From NCBI RefSeq assembly GCF_001645125.1, contig NZ_LXKA01000371.1, forward strand, positions 186,001-250,000: a stretch of 64,000 bases of DNA. The letters run 5' to 3'. Both the position numbers and the translations under genes were made by a program. The notes under the pieces are model-generated. The model was not told the DNA's origin. It made no database searches and saw nothing but the letters and a program-made list of their open reading frames with translations. Positions 52,459 to 61,035 of the stretch are shown piece after piece. Source of the DNA: Paraburkholderia ginsengiterrae. Lineage in GTDB: Bacteria > Pseudomonadota > Gammaproteobacteria > Burkholderiales > Burkholderiaceae. Each line of letters starts with the position of its first letter. Within the stretch, counting starts at the first letter, position 1.

Positions 52459-53445
52459 TCAGTACTTGCGCGTCGGCAAGGTCTGTGCGGCCACGCTCAT
52501 CGGGAACACCGTCTCCTGCGTGAGAATGCGCTTGGGCAACGGCTTGCCGGCCACCACGTCCTTGACCGCGGACATCAACTGCGGCCCCAGCAACGGACTG
52601 CACTCCACGTCGACGTTCATCTTGCCCGCCGCCATGGCCTGGAAACCACCCTTGGTTGCATCGAACGACACGACGGTGATGTCCTTGCCCGGATGCATGC
52701 CGGCCTCTTCCATCGCCTGAATGGCACCCAGCGCCATGTCGTCGTTATGCGCATAAACTACATTTATTTTATTTCCATAAGTTTTTATAAACGCTTCCAT
52801 GACCTGCTTGCCGCCGGCCAGTGTGAAGTCGCCGCTTTGCGACGCAATGATCTTGAATTTGGGATCGTTCTTAATCACCTCGAGAAGACCCGAGTGCCTG
52901 TCGTTCGCCGGCGCCGAGCCGACCGTTCCCTGCAGTTCGGCGATATTGATGGGGCCTTGCTCGTTCTTATAGTGGTCTGCGAGCCAGTGACCGCCACGCC
53001 GCCCTTCTTCGAGGAAGTCCGAGCCGATCATCGTGACGTAAAGGGAGGTGTCTTTCACGTCGATGTTGCGGTCAGTGAGAATGACCGGAATCTTCGCGGC
53101 TTGAGCCTCACGCAGCACCGGTTCCCAGCCTGATTCGACAACGGGCGAAAACGCGATCACATCCACTTTCTGCGCGATGTAGGAGCGGATCGCCTTGATC
53201 TGGTTTTCCTGTTTCTGCTGAGCATCGGAAAATTTCAGTTTGATCTTCGCATCCGCCGCTGCGGATTTGACCGACTCGGTGTTGGCGGTTCGCCATGCAC
53301 TTTCCGCGCCGACCTGAGCGAAACCCAGCGTGATCTGTTTGTCTTGCGCGTAGGCACCCTGGGCGGCTAGCGTCAGCGCACCGAAGCCCGCGCACAGTGC
53401 GAGCGCGCCCAATGCACGGCATGCGGCGCGTCGTGAATTCGCCAT
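52459..53445 (-). CDS. ytfQ: Galactofuranose-type sugar ABC substrate-binding protein
   Basis: Periplasmic binding protein of 328 residues with a Sec signal (cut after GAYA, about residue 33). The mature start QDKQITLGFAQVGAESAWRTANTESVKSAA is very close to E. coli YtfQ. Other landmarks are DVIAFSPVVESGWEPVL and VYAHNDDMALGAIQAMEEAG. AGGAGA precedes ATG 53445. It leads the operon ytfQ-ytfR-ytfT-yjfF in E. coli order. The sugar is inferred by homology to be a furanose such as galactofuranose. Confidence 0.92.
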   Translation of the reverse strand: MANSRRAACRALGALALCAGFGALTLAAQGAYAQDKQITLGFAQVGAESAWRTANTESVKSAAADAKIKLKFSDAQQKQENQIKAIRSYIAQKVDVIAFSPVVESGWEPVLREAQAAKIPVILTDRNIDVKDTSLYVTMIGSDFLEEGRRGGHWLADHYKNEQGPINIAELQGTVGSAPANDRHSGLLEVIKNDPKFKIIASQSGDFTLAGGKQVMEAFIKTYGNKINVVYAHNDDMALGAIQAMEEAGMHPGKDITVVSFDATKGGFQAMAAGKMNVDVECSPLLGPQLMSAVKDVVAGKPLPKRILTQETVFPMSVAAQTLPTRKY

Positions 53446-53559
53446 GACTGTCTCCTGATCGTTGTTGTGTAGGTGACCCATCGGCTTCGCCCGGCCCTTG
53501 CAGCACTCGCGGCGCCTGGATCGTGATCTAGCGTAGTGGGTGGGGCGTTACCCGTCCAA

Positions 53560-54195
53560 TCATATGATTCGCGTCGGCGATACCATTTTTGGTATAGCGC
53601 GCGGTGTCACCCATCGAAACGTCAGGTTGATTCGCTCACCGGTCACACGAGGCTCCTTCGGCACCCGATGCCGCCATTGCGCCTGTGTGTCGCCCTTCAT
53701 CACCAGCAAGCTGCCGCCTTTGAGCAAAAAGGACTGCACGACACCGGTCTTGTTGTGCCGCAGATCGAAGGTGCGAGCCACGCCCAGGCTCACCGAGGCG
53801 ATCACCGGCTGTGGCCCGAGTTCGGGCTCGCGGTCCGCATGCCAGCCCATGCTGTCGGTGCCGCTGCGGTAGCGATTGATCAGCACGCTGTTAAAACGCA
53901 CGCCACAAACCGACTCAGCGGCTTCCCTCAGTTCGGCGACGGTCGGCGTCCACGGTTGCGGCACGTTACGAATGCCCGAGTAGACATAGATCGCGTCAGG
54001 CTCGCCCTGCCAGGCCGTTAGCCGTGGCAGCGGCACGCGGCCGGCGGGCGTGCCCATCGTGTCCTGACGCCACTCGACTTCATCGATAAGGTGCGCCAGG
54101 GCCCTCGCCGCCGTCTCGGGCGTGAGCCAGTCGGGATGCCAGTCGACGTCGGGCGTCGGCAGCGCATTGGAAGAGTCCGCGAAAAGATCCGTCAT
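53560..54195 (-). CDS. alkB: AlkB-type 2-oxoglutarate-dependent DNA/RNA demethylase (ALKBH2/3-like)
   Basis: Repairs 1-methyladenine and 3-methylcytosine by oxidative demethylation. The protein has 211 residues. The iron site is H119 and D121 (WHADREPELG) and H176 (WRHRVPKE); R188 and R194 (ERINLTFR) fit 2-oxoglutarate binding. NRYRSGTDSMGWHAD and ASVSLGVARTF are typical of the ALKBH2/3-like bacterial branch. No ada or alkA is next to it. Confidence 0.93.
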   Translation of the reverse strand: MTDLFADSSNALPTPDVDWHPDWLTPETAARALAHLIDEVEWRQDTMGTPAGRVPLPRLTAWQGEPDAIYVYSGIRNVPQPWTPTVAELREAAESVCGVRFNSVLINRYRSGTDSMGWHADREPELGPQPVIASVSLGVARTFDLRHNKTGVVQSFLLKGGSLLVMKGDTQAQWRHRVPKEPRVTGERINLTFRWVTPRAIPKMVSPTRII

Positions 54196-54352
54196 GAAAT
54201 TTCTGGGCGCGATCGTGCACGCAAAATGTGGCCGGGGGGAACCTTGGATATTATGGCGGCAACGGCGACGGCCCCGACATCCGCAGCTTGCGCTTTGATC
54301 GGGTGTTGTCGTCCCTCCTTTTCATGCAAGCAACCTTCAAGGGACATTCACC

Positions 54353-54937
54353 ATGATTCTTTCCGACCAGGCGCTCGATCAGCTTTTTCGCGAAGCTCGC
54401 ACGCATAACGGCTGGCAGGAAAAGCCGGTCGACGACGCCGTGCTCGAGCAACTCATGAAGCTCGTCCTGCTCGGCCCGACCTCGGCCAATTCGAGCCCGG
54501 GCCGCTTCGTCTTCGTCAAAACGCCGGAAGGTAAGGAAAAGCTGCGCCCGGCTTTGGCGCCAGGCAATCTCGAGAAAACCATGGCTGCGCCGGTCACGGC
54601 GATTGTCGGTATGGATATGGCGTTCTACGAGCATTTGCCGAAGCTGTTCCCGCACGCGGACGCCCGCAGCTGGTTTGCCGGCAACGACAAATTGATTGCC
54701 GATACGGCCTTTCGGAATTCGACACTGCAAGGCGGTTATCTGATTCTCGCCGCCCGCGCGCTCGGTCTGGACACGGGTGCGATGTCGGGCTTCGACGCCG
54801 CCAAGGTCGACGAAGCATTCTTTGCCGGCACGACCGTGAAGTCGAACTTCCTGATCAATCTGGGCTACGGCGACCCGGCGAAGCTGCTCCCGCGCAGCCC
54901 GCGCTTCACGTTCGACGAAGCCGCCCGGATCGTCTGA
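54353..54937 (+). CDS. RutE-like NAD(P)H nitroreductase / malonic semialdehyde reductase family
   Basis: FMN-dependent oxidoreductase of 194 residues, the RutE/HadB/YfaC type of the nitroreductase fold. N-terminal [41 protein letters not shown] and [22 protein letters not shown] are characteristic. In E. coli, RutE reduces malonic semialdehyde during uracil catabolism. The other rut genes are absent here, so the substrate is open. GGGAC precedes the ATG. Confidence 0.9.
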   Translation: MILSDQALDQLFREARTHNGWQEKPVDDAVLEQLMKLVLLGPTSANSSPGRFVFVKTPEGKEKLRPALAPGNLEKTMAAPVTAIVGMDMAFYEHLPKLFPHADARSWFAGNDKLIADTAFRNSTLQGGYLILAARALGLDTGAMSGFDAAKVDEAFFAGTTVKSNFLINLGYGDPAKLLPRSPRFTFDEAARIV

Positions 54938-54964
54938 TGCGAGGCGCCTTGCCTGCCGGCGCGG

Positions 54965-55294
54965 TCAACTGAAAATCGCGACGTAGAACACCACCGCGCC
55001 GACCAACGCTCCGACAAAGCAGAACCCTTCCCCGGCGTCGTCGCCATTGGACCGCACCCATGCGCCGACGACGCCGAACAGCCCCGCGATACCCAACGCG
55101 ACGCTCAGCATCACCACATCGAAAAGCGCGCTCTTGCCCAACTCGGAGAAGTCGATACCGCGTACGCCGAAGTACAAGCCGACCGCCATCAACGATATGA
55201 CCACGAGCGGCAGCATGACATGGCTGCCCTCATACCCGACGTGATGGGCATGGTGTGGGTGGTGCAACGAATTGCCTGATCTGCGCAGTTTCAT
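54965..55294 (-). CDS. Small membrane protein with His-rich N-terminus, unknown function
   Basis: A 109-residue protein I cannot place in a named family. Residues 11-18 read HHPHHAHH, a possible metal-binding patch, with another His at 25. Three hydrophobic helices follow (MLPLVVISLMAVGLYFGV, ALFDVVMLSVALGIAGLFGVVGAW, FCFVGALVGAVVFYVAIF). AGGAGG is ideally placed for ATG 55294; longer in-frame starts exist but lack this. It converges with the nitroreductase gene. Confidence 0.65.
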   Translation of the reverse strand: MKLRRSGNSLHHPHHAHHVGYEGSHVMLPLVVISLMAVGLYFGVRGIDFSELGKSALFDVVMLSVALGIAGLFGVVGAWVRSNGDDAGEGFCFVGALVGAVVFYVAIFS

Positions 55295-55672
55295 GGTGCG
55301 CCTCCTGCTTCGCCCTTGGCTGGCGAACAAATCGAACCGCTCCCGCGGTGCGGCGGCCTTCGCTGAGACCTTCATACGAGCCGGTTCTATTTTGAGAATA
55401 GTCCACCGTCGAACACAATTCAAAGCCCATTTAATTCGATCGATGTGGCCGGACAGCCACATTCAAAACCGCAGCAGAATTGCTGCAAAGCACTAGTTAT
55501 TTAAGCGCCTTCAGGCATGCACACATGGCGGCGCGGGCCGTAATTTGTGCGCTGCCGGCAAGGGTTTGCACATCTCGGTAGAATGGGCCGGCTTGCTCGC
55601 CGCGCCTACGCCATTGCATCGCTGCGACCGGCCAACCGACACGCGACAGCCCTTCCCGCCCTGATCCTCCCT
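55295..55672. other. Gap before the metallophosphoesterase gene
   Basis: About 378 bases with relatively AT-rich parts (55380-55510) and no convincing gene. It must hold promoters for the leftward small membrane protein and the rightward phosphoesterase. I see no clear operator or terminator. Confidence 0.35.
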
Positions 55673-56836
55673 ATGCGCCGCTCATCGTTCTTTGTTCGCT
55701 TCATTCTGATTGGCATTCTGCTGCACATCTACGTCGGCTTGCGTCTGATACCCGACATGCCGATCGATACGGCTGGCCGATGGCTGTGCGCGTTGTGGCT
55801 CGTGCTCTCGATCTTTCTGATCCCGCTAGGCATGCTGGCGCGCACCATCGAACAGCAGCCGCTCAGTGACCGGCTAGCGTGGGTCGGCCTGTTGGCGATG
55901 GGCTTCTTCTCCTCGCTGCTGATGCTGACCTTCGCACGCGACCTCGTGCTCGCCTCGTTGTTGACTGTCGATGCAATCTGGCCGAACACCATTGCCATTC
56001 ACCACTGGCGGATCGGCTCGGCGGCAGCCGTGCCGTTGCTCGCTTTGCTTGTGACGCTGGTCGGCCTGTTCAACGCGCGCCGTCGCGCCAAAGTGGTGAC
56101 GATCGAAGTGCCGATTGACGACCTGCCCGCCGCGCTCGACGGCTTCACGATCGTTCAGATCAGCGATATTCACGTGGGCCCGACGATCAAACGCCGCTAT
56201 GTCGATGCGATCGTCGACGCGGTAAATCGCCTGAAGCCGGATCTGATTGCCGTTACCGGCGACGTCGTGGATGGCAGCGTGCCGCAGTTGACCCAGCACA
56301 CGCAGCCACTTTCACGGTTGAGTGCGCGTCACGGCGCCTTTCTCGTGACCGGCAATCACGAGTACTACGCCGGCGCGAACGCCTGGATCGACGAATTCAG
56401 GCGCCTCGGGCTGAACGTTCTGCTGAACGAGCACGTGATTGTGGATCACGACGGCGCACGCGCTGTGATTGCCGGGGTGACCGATTATTCGGCCGGCCAC
56501 CATGACCCGGCGCACCGCAGCGATCCTGCTGCGGCGCTCGCCGGCGCACCCGGCGACGTGCTGATCAAGGTGCTGCTCGCCCACCAGCCACGGTCTGCCG
56601 AAGCCGCCGCGGCAGCCGGCTTCACGCTGCAGCTATCCGGCCACACGCACGGCGGCCAGTTCTTCCCGTGGAATTTCTTCGTGCGGCTCCAGCAGCCATT
56701 CACCGCGGGTCTTGCGCGGCTGAATGGACTTTGGGTGTACACGAGCCGAGGCACCGGCTACTGGGGACCACCCAAGCGTCTGGGCGCCCCCTCCGAAATC
56801 ACGCGCTTGCGCCTCGTGCCCGGCGAGCCGGACTAA
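55673..56836 (+). CDS. Membrane-anchored metallophosphoesterase (YaeI-like)
   Basis: A 387-residue protein. About four N-terminal helices (residues 5-140) precede a calcineurin-like phosphoesterase domain. Metal-binding motifs are in order: QISDIHVG, TGDVVDG, GNHEYY and SGHTHGGQ. Such proteins (YaeI/YkuE) may hydrolyse lipid-linked phosphodiesters or pyrophosphates. ATG 55673 is chosen as it starts just before helix 1; ATGs at 55547 and 55583 are in frame and cannot be excluded. Confidence 0.85.
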   Translation: MRRSSFFVRFILIGILLHIYVGLRLIPDMPIDTAGRWLCALWLVLSIFLIPLGMLARTIEQQPLSDRLAWVGLLAMGFFSSLLMLTFARDLVLASLLTVDAIWPNTIAIHHWRIGSAAAVPLLALLVTLVGLFNARRRAKVVTIEVPIDDLPAALDGFTIVQISDIHVGPTIKRRYVDAIVDAVNRLKPDLIAVTGDVVDGSVPQLTQHTQPLSRLSARHGAFLVTGNHEYYAGANAWIDEFRRLGLNVLLNEHVIVDHDGARAVIAGVTDYSAGHHDPAHRSDPAAALAGAPGDVLIKVLLAHQPRSAEAAAAAGFTLQLSGHTHGGQFFPWNFFVRLQQPFTAGLARLNGLWVYTSRGTGYWGPPKRLGAPSEITRLRLVPGEPD

Positions 56837-56844
56837 GTCGCGCC

Positions 56845-57369
56845 TTACTGCGCGGGCGCCACCGCCACGCTGACTTGCGACGCGAACGCCACTACCACCT
56901 GCATGCCCGGCGTTACCCCGGCGATCTTTGCCGGGTCGCGGCCCTGGATATGGAACACAGAGCCGTTCGGACCTTTGAGCGCCATGACTCCGGAGGCGTG
57001 ATCAATGGCCTGGACTTCGGCGCTCACGGTTTGAACAGTGTTCGGCTGAGCGCTCGGAGCAGCTGTGGTGTGCCCGTCGGCACCACGCGTGATGGTGATC
57101 ACCGCATTACGCATCATGCGGATGTGGACCTTGCCGCCTTGCTTGATCTGCGCGAGATTGTGCGTGTCGGTTATGTTGAACGACCCTTCGCCGCCCTGTG
57201 CGTCGAGTACCCTTATCGAGTGATTTGCCAGGTCAACTGACTTCACGATGCCATCTGCCTGAAGCGTGCTGCTGCCTTCAAATGGCGCCGGCAAACCCGC
57301 GGCAAACGACGCGAACGGAGCAACAGCGATCAACGCGCTGGCAATCACGCCAAGAGCTTTAACTTTCAT
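56845..57369 (-). CDS. Exported protein of unknown function
   Basis: Periplasmic protein of 174 residues with a Sec signal peptide (KALGVIASALIAVAPFASFA). The mature part contains two similar beta-rich segments, one with GIVKSVDLANHSIRVLDAQG and one with EVQAIDHASGVMALKGPNG, each followed by a binding-like loop (QIKQGGKVHIRM, VTPGMQVVVAF). This resembles a duplicated OB-like or copper-binding-type small domain. GAGGAA lies before ATG 57369. Function unknown. Confidence 0.75.
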   Translation of the reverse strand: MKVKALGVIASALIAVAPFASFAAGLPAPFEGSSTLQADGIVKSVDLANHSIRVLDAQGGEGSFNITDTHNLAQIKQGGKVHIRMMRNAVITITRGADGHTTAAPSAQPNTVQTVSAEVQAIDHASGVMALKGPNGSVFHIQGRDPAKIAGVTPGMQVVVAFASQVSVAVAPAQ

Positions 57370-57729
57370 ACATTCCTCAATTGGGATGAACGGCGGAAAC
57401 ACGACGAAGGCGGGTGGATCGCAGTGCGGCGACACCTGGACAACGCGTGAACGGAAGCGCGAAAAATCAAACGCGAATTGAGCGCAAGCGCATCTCGACG
57501 TGTTCCGGTCTATACAGACAGTGTGTTTTCCGGGATGGCTGTCGTCAACATTCGGAGTCCGTATTTATGTGGGAATAACTCCATATTCGATGCAGAAAAT
57601 TCCCCAAACCATGAACGCAAATCGGTCGCCGAAACGCCATGATTTTTAGCGCGACGCTTCATCGAGTAAGACGCACCGTTGTCATGCATGGGGTTCACAC
57701 TGTGCGAACCCACGTCTCACTTCTTATCA
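57370..57729. promoter_or_regulatory. Gap with a GGGTTC/GAACCC hairpin before the MgtC-like gene
   Basis: About 360 bases without a supported gene. A near-perfect hairpin, GGGTTC-A-CAC / GTG-C-GAACCC (57691-57711), ends 18 bases before the MgtC-like start. It could be a leader structure affecting its translation or a palindromic operator. Confidence 0.4.
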
Positions 57730-58437
57730 ATGACCATTGAATTCGTCTTGCGGCTTCTCGCCGCCTTCGCCTGCGGCGTCGCCATCGGCCTCGAACGGCA
57801 AATGCGCCAGCGCACTGCCGGGTTGCGCACCATCACGCTGGTCGCCAGCGGCGCGTGCCTCTTCGTCACGCTCGGCGTGCTGACCGGCACCGGCACAGGC
57901 GGCATTACCCAGATTGCCGCTTATGTTGTCTCCGGCGTGGGTTTTCTCGGCGGCGGCGTGATCATGCGCGACAAGGGCTCCATTCAGGGGATCAACACGG
58001 CCGCAACCCTGTGGTGTTCGGCGGCGGTGGGCGTACTGTGTGGGGCGGGTCATTATGGGCCGGCGCTTGCCGGCACCGCGGTCGTGCTGTTGACCAATAC
58101 CGTGCTGCGTGAAGTTAGCCGCACTATCAACGCGACACCCGTATCGAATGCCGACCTGGTTCGCGAGTACATATTGACGATAGTCTGCCGGGAGCCCGAC
58201 GAGATTCACATTCGCACGGCCATCTCCAACTCGATGTATTCGGCGCCGCTGTCGTTTCAAAGCCTGATGAGCGAAGACGTCGAAGGCGAGCCTGGACGCA
58301 TTCGCGTGACGGCAACACTGCGGCTGCATCCCAAAGACCAATCGAAGCTAGAACAGATGGCCAGCCGTCTCAGCATGGAACAGAGCGTCTCGAGCGTCAG
58401 TTGGACGGCCAAAGAAGCGGAACCCACGCCGGAGTAA
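57730..58437 (+). CDS. MgtC/SapB-family membrane protein
   Basis: Inner-membrane protein of 235 residues. The N-terminal MgtC domain (about 1-135) has the conserved RLLAAFACGVAIGLERQMRQRTAGLRT and GVGFLGGGVIMRDKGSIQGINTAATLWCSAAVG. The C-terminal cytoplasmic part (about 140-220) is an ACT-like domain. MgtC proteins bind or modulate F1Fo-ATPase, phosphate or Mg homeostasis and support growth at low Mg. ATG 57730 fits the family; an ATG 17 codons earlier lies within the upstream hairpin. Confidence 0.88.
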   Translation: MTIEFVLRLLAAFACGVAIGLERQMRQRTAGLRTITLVASGACLFVTLGVLTGTGTGGITQIAAYVVSGVGFLGGGVIMRDKGSIQGINTAATLWCSAAVGVLCGAGHYGPALAGTAVVLLTNTVLREVSRTINATPVSNADLVREYILTIVCREPDEIHIRTAISNSMYSAPLSFQSLMSEDVEGEPGRIRVTATLRLHPKDQSKLEQMASRLSMEQSVSSVSWTAKEAEPTPE

Positions 58438-58598
58438 GCGTCGCGCGTAAGCTCCCCATATTCGCGCGCATCGTCTACACTTACTTTGCAATAGATTTAG
58501 ACAATGTTAATTCCGCGTCCTGAATATGGACTGTCCCATAACCTTCGACTAAGCTCTGTCACCGTGATTTTTTCTCACTCAACCATGGAGTCTCGATT

Positions 58599-58853
58599 AT
58601 GGAACACGGCATCATTGCATGGCTTATCATCGGCGCGATCGCTGGCTGGCTGGCAGGCGTGCTCGTCAAGGGCGGCGGCTTTGGCCTGATCGTCGACATC
58701 ATCGTCGGGATTATCGGCGCTTTCATCGGCGGCTGGCTGGCCGGCGTGCTGCACATTTCGCTGGGCGGCGGCTGGATCGGCTCGATCATCACTGCGGTAA
58801 TCGGCGCGGTTATCCTGTTGTTTGTTATCCGGCTCATCCGACGAGGCAGTTAA
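58599..58853 (+). CDS. GlsB/YeaQ/YmgE-family small membrane protein
   Basis: An 84-residue protein of three Gly-rich helices: GIIAWLIIGAIAGWLAG, FGLIVDIIVGIIGAFIGGWLAG and IGSIITAVIGAVILLFVIRLI. This is the transglycosylase-associated (YeaQ/YmgE) family, often induced by general stress. The exact role is unknown. It stands alone between the MgtC-like gene and the leftward CoA-transferase gene. Confidence 0.9.
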   Translation: MEHGIIAWLIIGAIAGWLAGVLVKGGGFGLIVDIIVGIIGAFIGGWLAGVLHISLGGGWIGSIITAVIGAVILLFVIRLIRRGS

Positions 58854-58931
58854 GCGTAGTATCTGATGCCGCACGGCGTCAGGGGCGAACGCCACCTGAC
58901 GCCGGTTTGACCTGAAAATCCACCTTTAGAG

Positions 58932-60440
58932 TCACACCTCTATCGCCGGCAACATCGAGCCGGTGTCACGCAAGCGCGTATGCCAGGCGAATGCCTGGTC
59001 CAGCTGATGCGGTGTTTGCCCTCCTCCCTTCAAAGCCTCCCGATAGTAGTCGCGCAGTAGATCGCGATACAGCGGATGCACGCAATTCTCGATGATCAGC
59101 ACGGCGCGTTCCCGCGGCGCGAGTCCGCGTAGATCGGCAAGGCCCTGCTCTGTGACGACCACATCCACGTCGTGTTCGTTGTGGTCGCAATGCGGCACCA
59201 TCGGCACGATGCTCGAAATGCGGCCGCCCTTGGCCATCGACTTGGTGGCGAAGATCGCACACGACGCGTTGCGCGCGAAGTCACCCGAACCGCCAATGCC
59301 GTTCATCATGTGCGTGCCACCCACGTGGGTCGAATTCACGTTGCCGTAAATGTCGAATTCCAGCGCGGTGTTCAGCGCGATCAAACCGAGCCGGCGAATC
59401 ACTTCAGGATGATTGCTCACTTCCTGCGGACGCAACACGAGGCGATCGCGATAACGTTCGAGCTCGCCGAACACTTGCGCCTGGCGCGCGGCCGACAATG
59501 TGATCGACGCACCCGAGGCGAACGTCACCTTGCCGGCGTCCATCAGATCGAAAGTCGAATCCTGCAGCACTTCTGAATAAATCTGGAAGGCGTCGAACGG
59601 CGAATCGACGAAGCCGGCCAGCACTGCATTGGCAATTGTTCCGATGCCGGCCTGCAACGGCGGCAAACGCGAAGCCATGCGCCCGCGCGAAACTTCATGC
59701 TGGAAAAACTCGATCAGATGGCCTGCGATCTGTTCTGTCTCGGTGTCTGCCGGCAGTACGGTCGACGGGCTATCCGCCATGTCGGTGATAACGATCGCGG
59801 CGATTTTTTCGATTGGAATGTTGATCGCCGGCGTGCCCACCCGGTCTTGCGGGTGAACGATCGGCAGCGGCTCGCGGTTCGGACGGCGGCCCGGAATCCA
59901 GATGTCGTGCAGCCCTTCGAGCGCCAGCGGCTGGGCAAGATTGATTTCGACGATAACCTTGTCGGCGAGAATCGCGAAGCTGGCTGAATTGCCGACCGAG
60001 GTGGTCGGCACAATGCCGCCGGTCTCGGTGATCGCGGCGGCTTCGATAATGGCGATGTCGAGTTTGCCGAGCTGGTTCGCGCGCAGCATCTCAACCGTTT
60101 CGGACAGGTGCTGATCGACGAACATGACCTCGCCGCGATTGATCGCGTCGCGCAGCGTCTTGTCCACCTGGAACGGCAGGCGGCGAGCCAGCACGTGTGC
60201 TTCGGTCAGCATGCGGTCCACGTCGTGACCGAGCGATGCGCCGGTCATCAAGGTGATGCGCAACGGCTGGCCTTCCTGACGCACGCGCTCAGCGAGCGCA
60301 ACGGGGACGGCTTTAGCGTCGCCCGCGCGCGTAAAGCCGCTGGCGCCGACGCACATGCCGTCGTGAATCAGAAGCGCCGCCTCGGCGGCTGAAGTGATTT
60401 TGTCGCGCAGCGCGGCACAGCGGATTCGATCTTGGTACAT
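58932..60440 (-). CDS. Acetyl-CoA hydrolase / succinyl-CoA:acetate CoA-transferase family
   Basis: Cytoplasmic enzyme of 502 residues, length typical of the SCACT/Ach1 group. Conserved features: VGASGFTRAGDAKAVPVAL near 30, the catalytic-Glu block IYSEVLQDSTFDLMDAGKVTFASGASI and GTHMMNGIGGSGDFARNA. It moves CoA between acetate, succinate or propionate, or hydrolyses the thioester. ATG 60440 is chosen; an ATG eight codons earlier is in frame. Confidence 0.92.
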   Translation of the reverse strand: MYQDRIRCAALRDKITSAAEAALLIHDGMCVGASGFTRAGDAKAVPVALAERVRQEGQPLRITLMTGASLGHDVDRMLTEAHVLARRLPFQVDKTLRDAINRGEVMFVDQHLSETVEMLRANQLGKLDIAIIEAAAITETGGIVPTTSVGNSASFAILADKVIVEINLAQPLALEGLHDIWIPGRRPNREPLPIVHPQDRVGTPAINIPIEKIAAIVITDMADSPSTVLPADTETEQIAGHLIEFFQHEVSRGRMASRLPPLQAGIGTIANAVLAGFVDSPFDAFQIYSEVLQDSTFDLMDAGKVTFASGASITLSAARQAQVFGELERYRDRLVLRPQEVSNHPEVIRRLGLIALNTALEFDIYGNVNSTHVGGTHMMNGIGGSGDFARNASCAIFATKSMAKGGRISSIVPMVPHCDHNEHDVDVVVTEQGLADLRGLAPRERAVLIIENCVHPLYRDLLRDYYREALKGGGQTPHQLDQAFAWHTRLRDTGSMLPAIEV

Positions 60441-60632
60441 GAAACTCAGTCTCTCCAGTATCACCAGTCCAGTCTCACGGTGCGCACGTCTGCGGTGTGC
60501 TTCGCTCGGTAGCCGGATTGTCGCACTCGCCGCGGCGTCTCGATGGGACGGCGTCGCGGCCAGGTCTTTCGTCGCGCGTCAAATGGCTGCGACGGGTCTT
60601 GCCGATAACTCGGGTATTACGCGTGGCGCTGC

Positions 60633-60860
60633 TTAGCTGCCGAAGTAAATGTTGCAAAAGCTCACGGGGCCGACGCACTCTTCTGCCTTGACTGCCGGCA
60701 CGGCGATGCGGCGTTGCGTGTCAGCACTCGTAGCGCGCTGCGCTTGCACTTGAACTTGCGATTGAACAACCTGTTGTTCCGGGGCGGCCGGTGCCGTTTG
60801 TGCATGAGCGACGGCAGCGGACAAAGTGCAGGCAATCAGGGCAACCTTCAACACATTCAT
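60633..60860 (-). CDS. Small exported protein of unknown function
   Basis: A 75-residue protein with a Sec signal peptide (cut after VAHA, about residue 20). The mature part is a Gln/Val-rich stretch (QQVVQSQVQVQAQRA) followed by a C-terminal part with two Cys (ECVGPVSFCNIYF) that could form a disulfide. GGAGAA precedes the ATG. No family recognised. Confidence 0.65.
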   Translation of the reverse strand: MNVLKVALIACTLSAAVAHAQTAPAAPEQQVVQSQVQVQAQRATSADTQRRIAVPAVKAEECVGPVSFCNIYFGS

Positions 60861-61035
60861 TTCGTTCTCCAGTACTTTCAGTTACTCCCCAAAGAAAGGC
60901 TCTTTGGGGACTGCTTGGCAGTGAGGAAACTATATGACTGCCATTCGCCTGGATAAACGGGGCTGTACGGAAGTGATCCTTCCAAATGGCACAAGGATCG
61001 GAACGCTCAGCCGGTCGCGGCAAGCCTCGCGCCGT

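Noticed and set aside
57510-57713. Possible 67-codon gene on the minus strand in the gap before the MgtC-like gene
   Set aside because: No ribosome site, no family resemblance and a start that would lie in the hairpin; kept as unsupported, not excluded.
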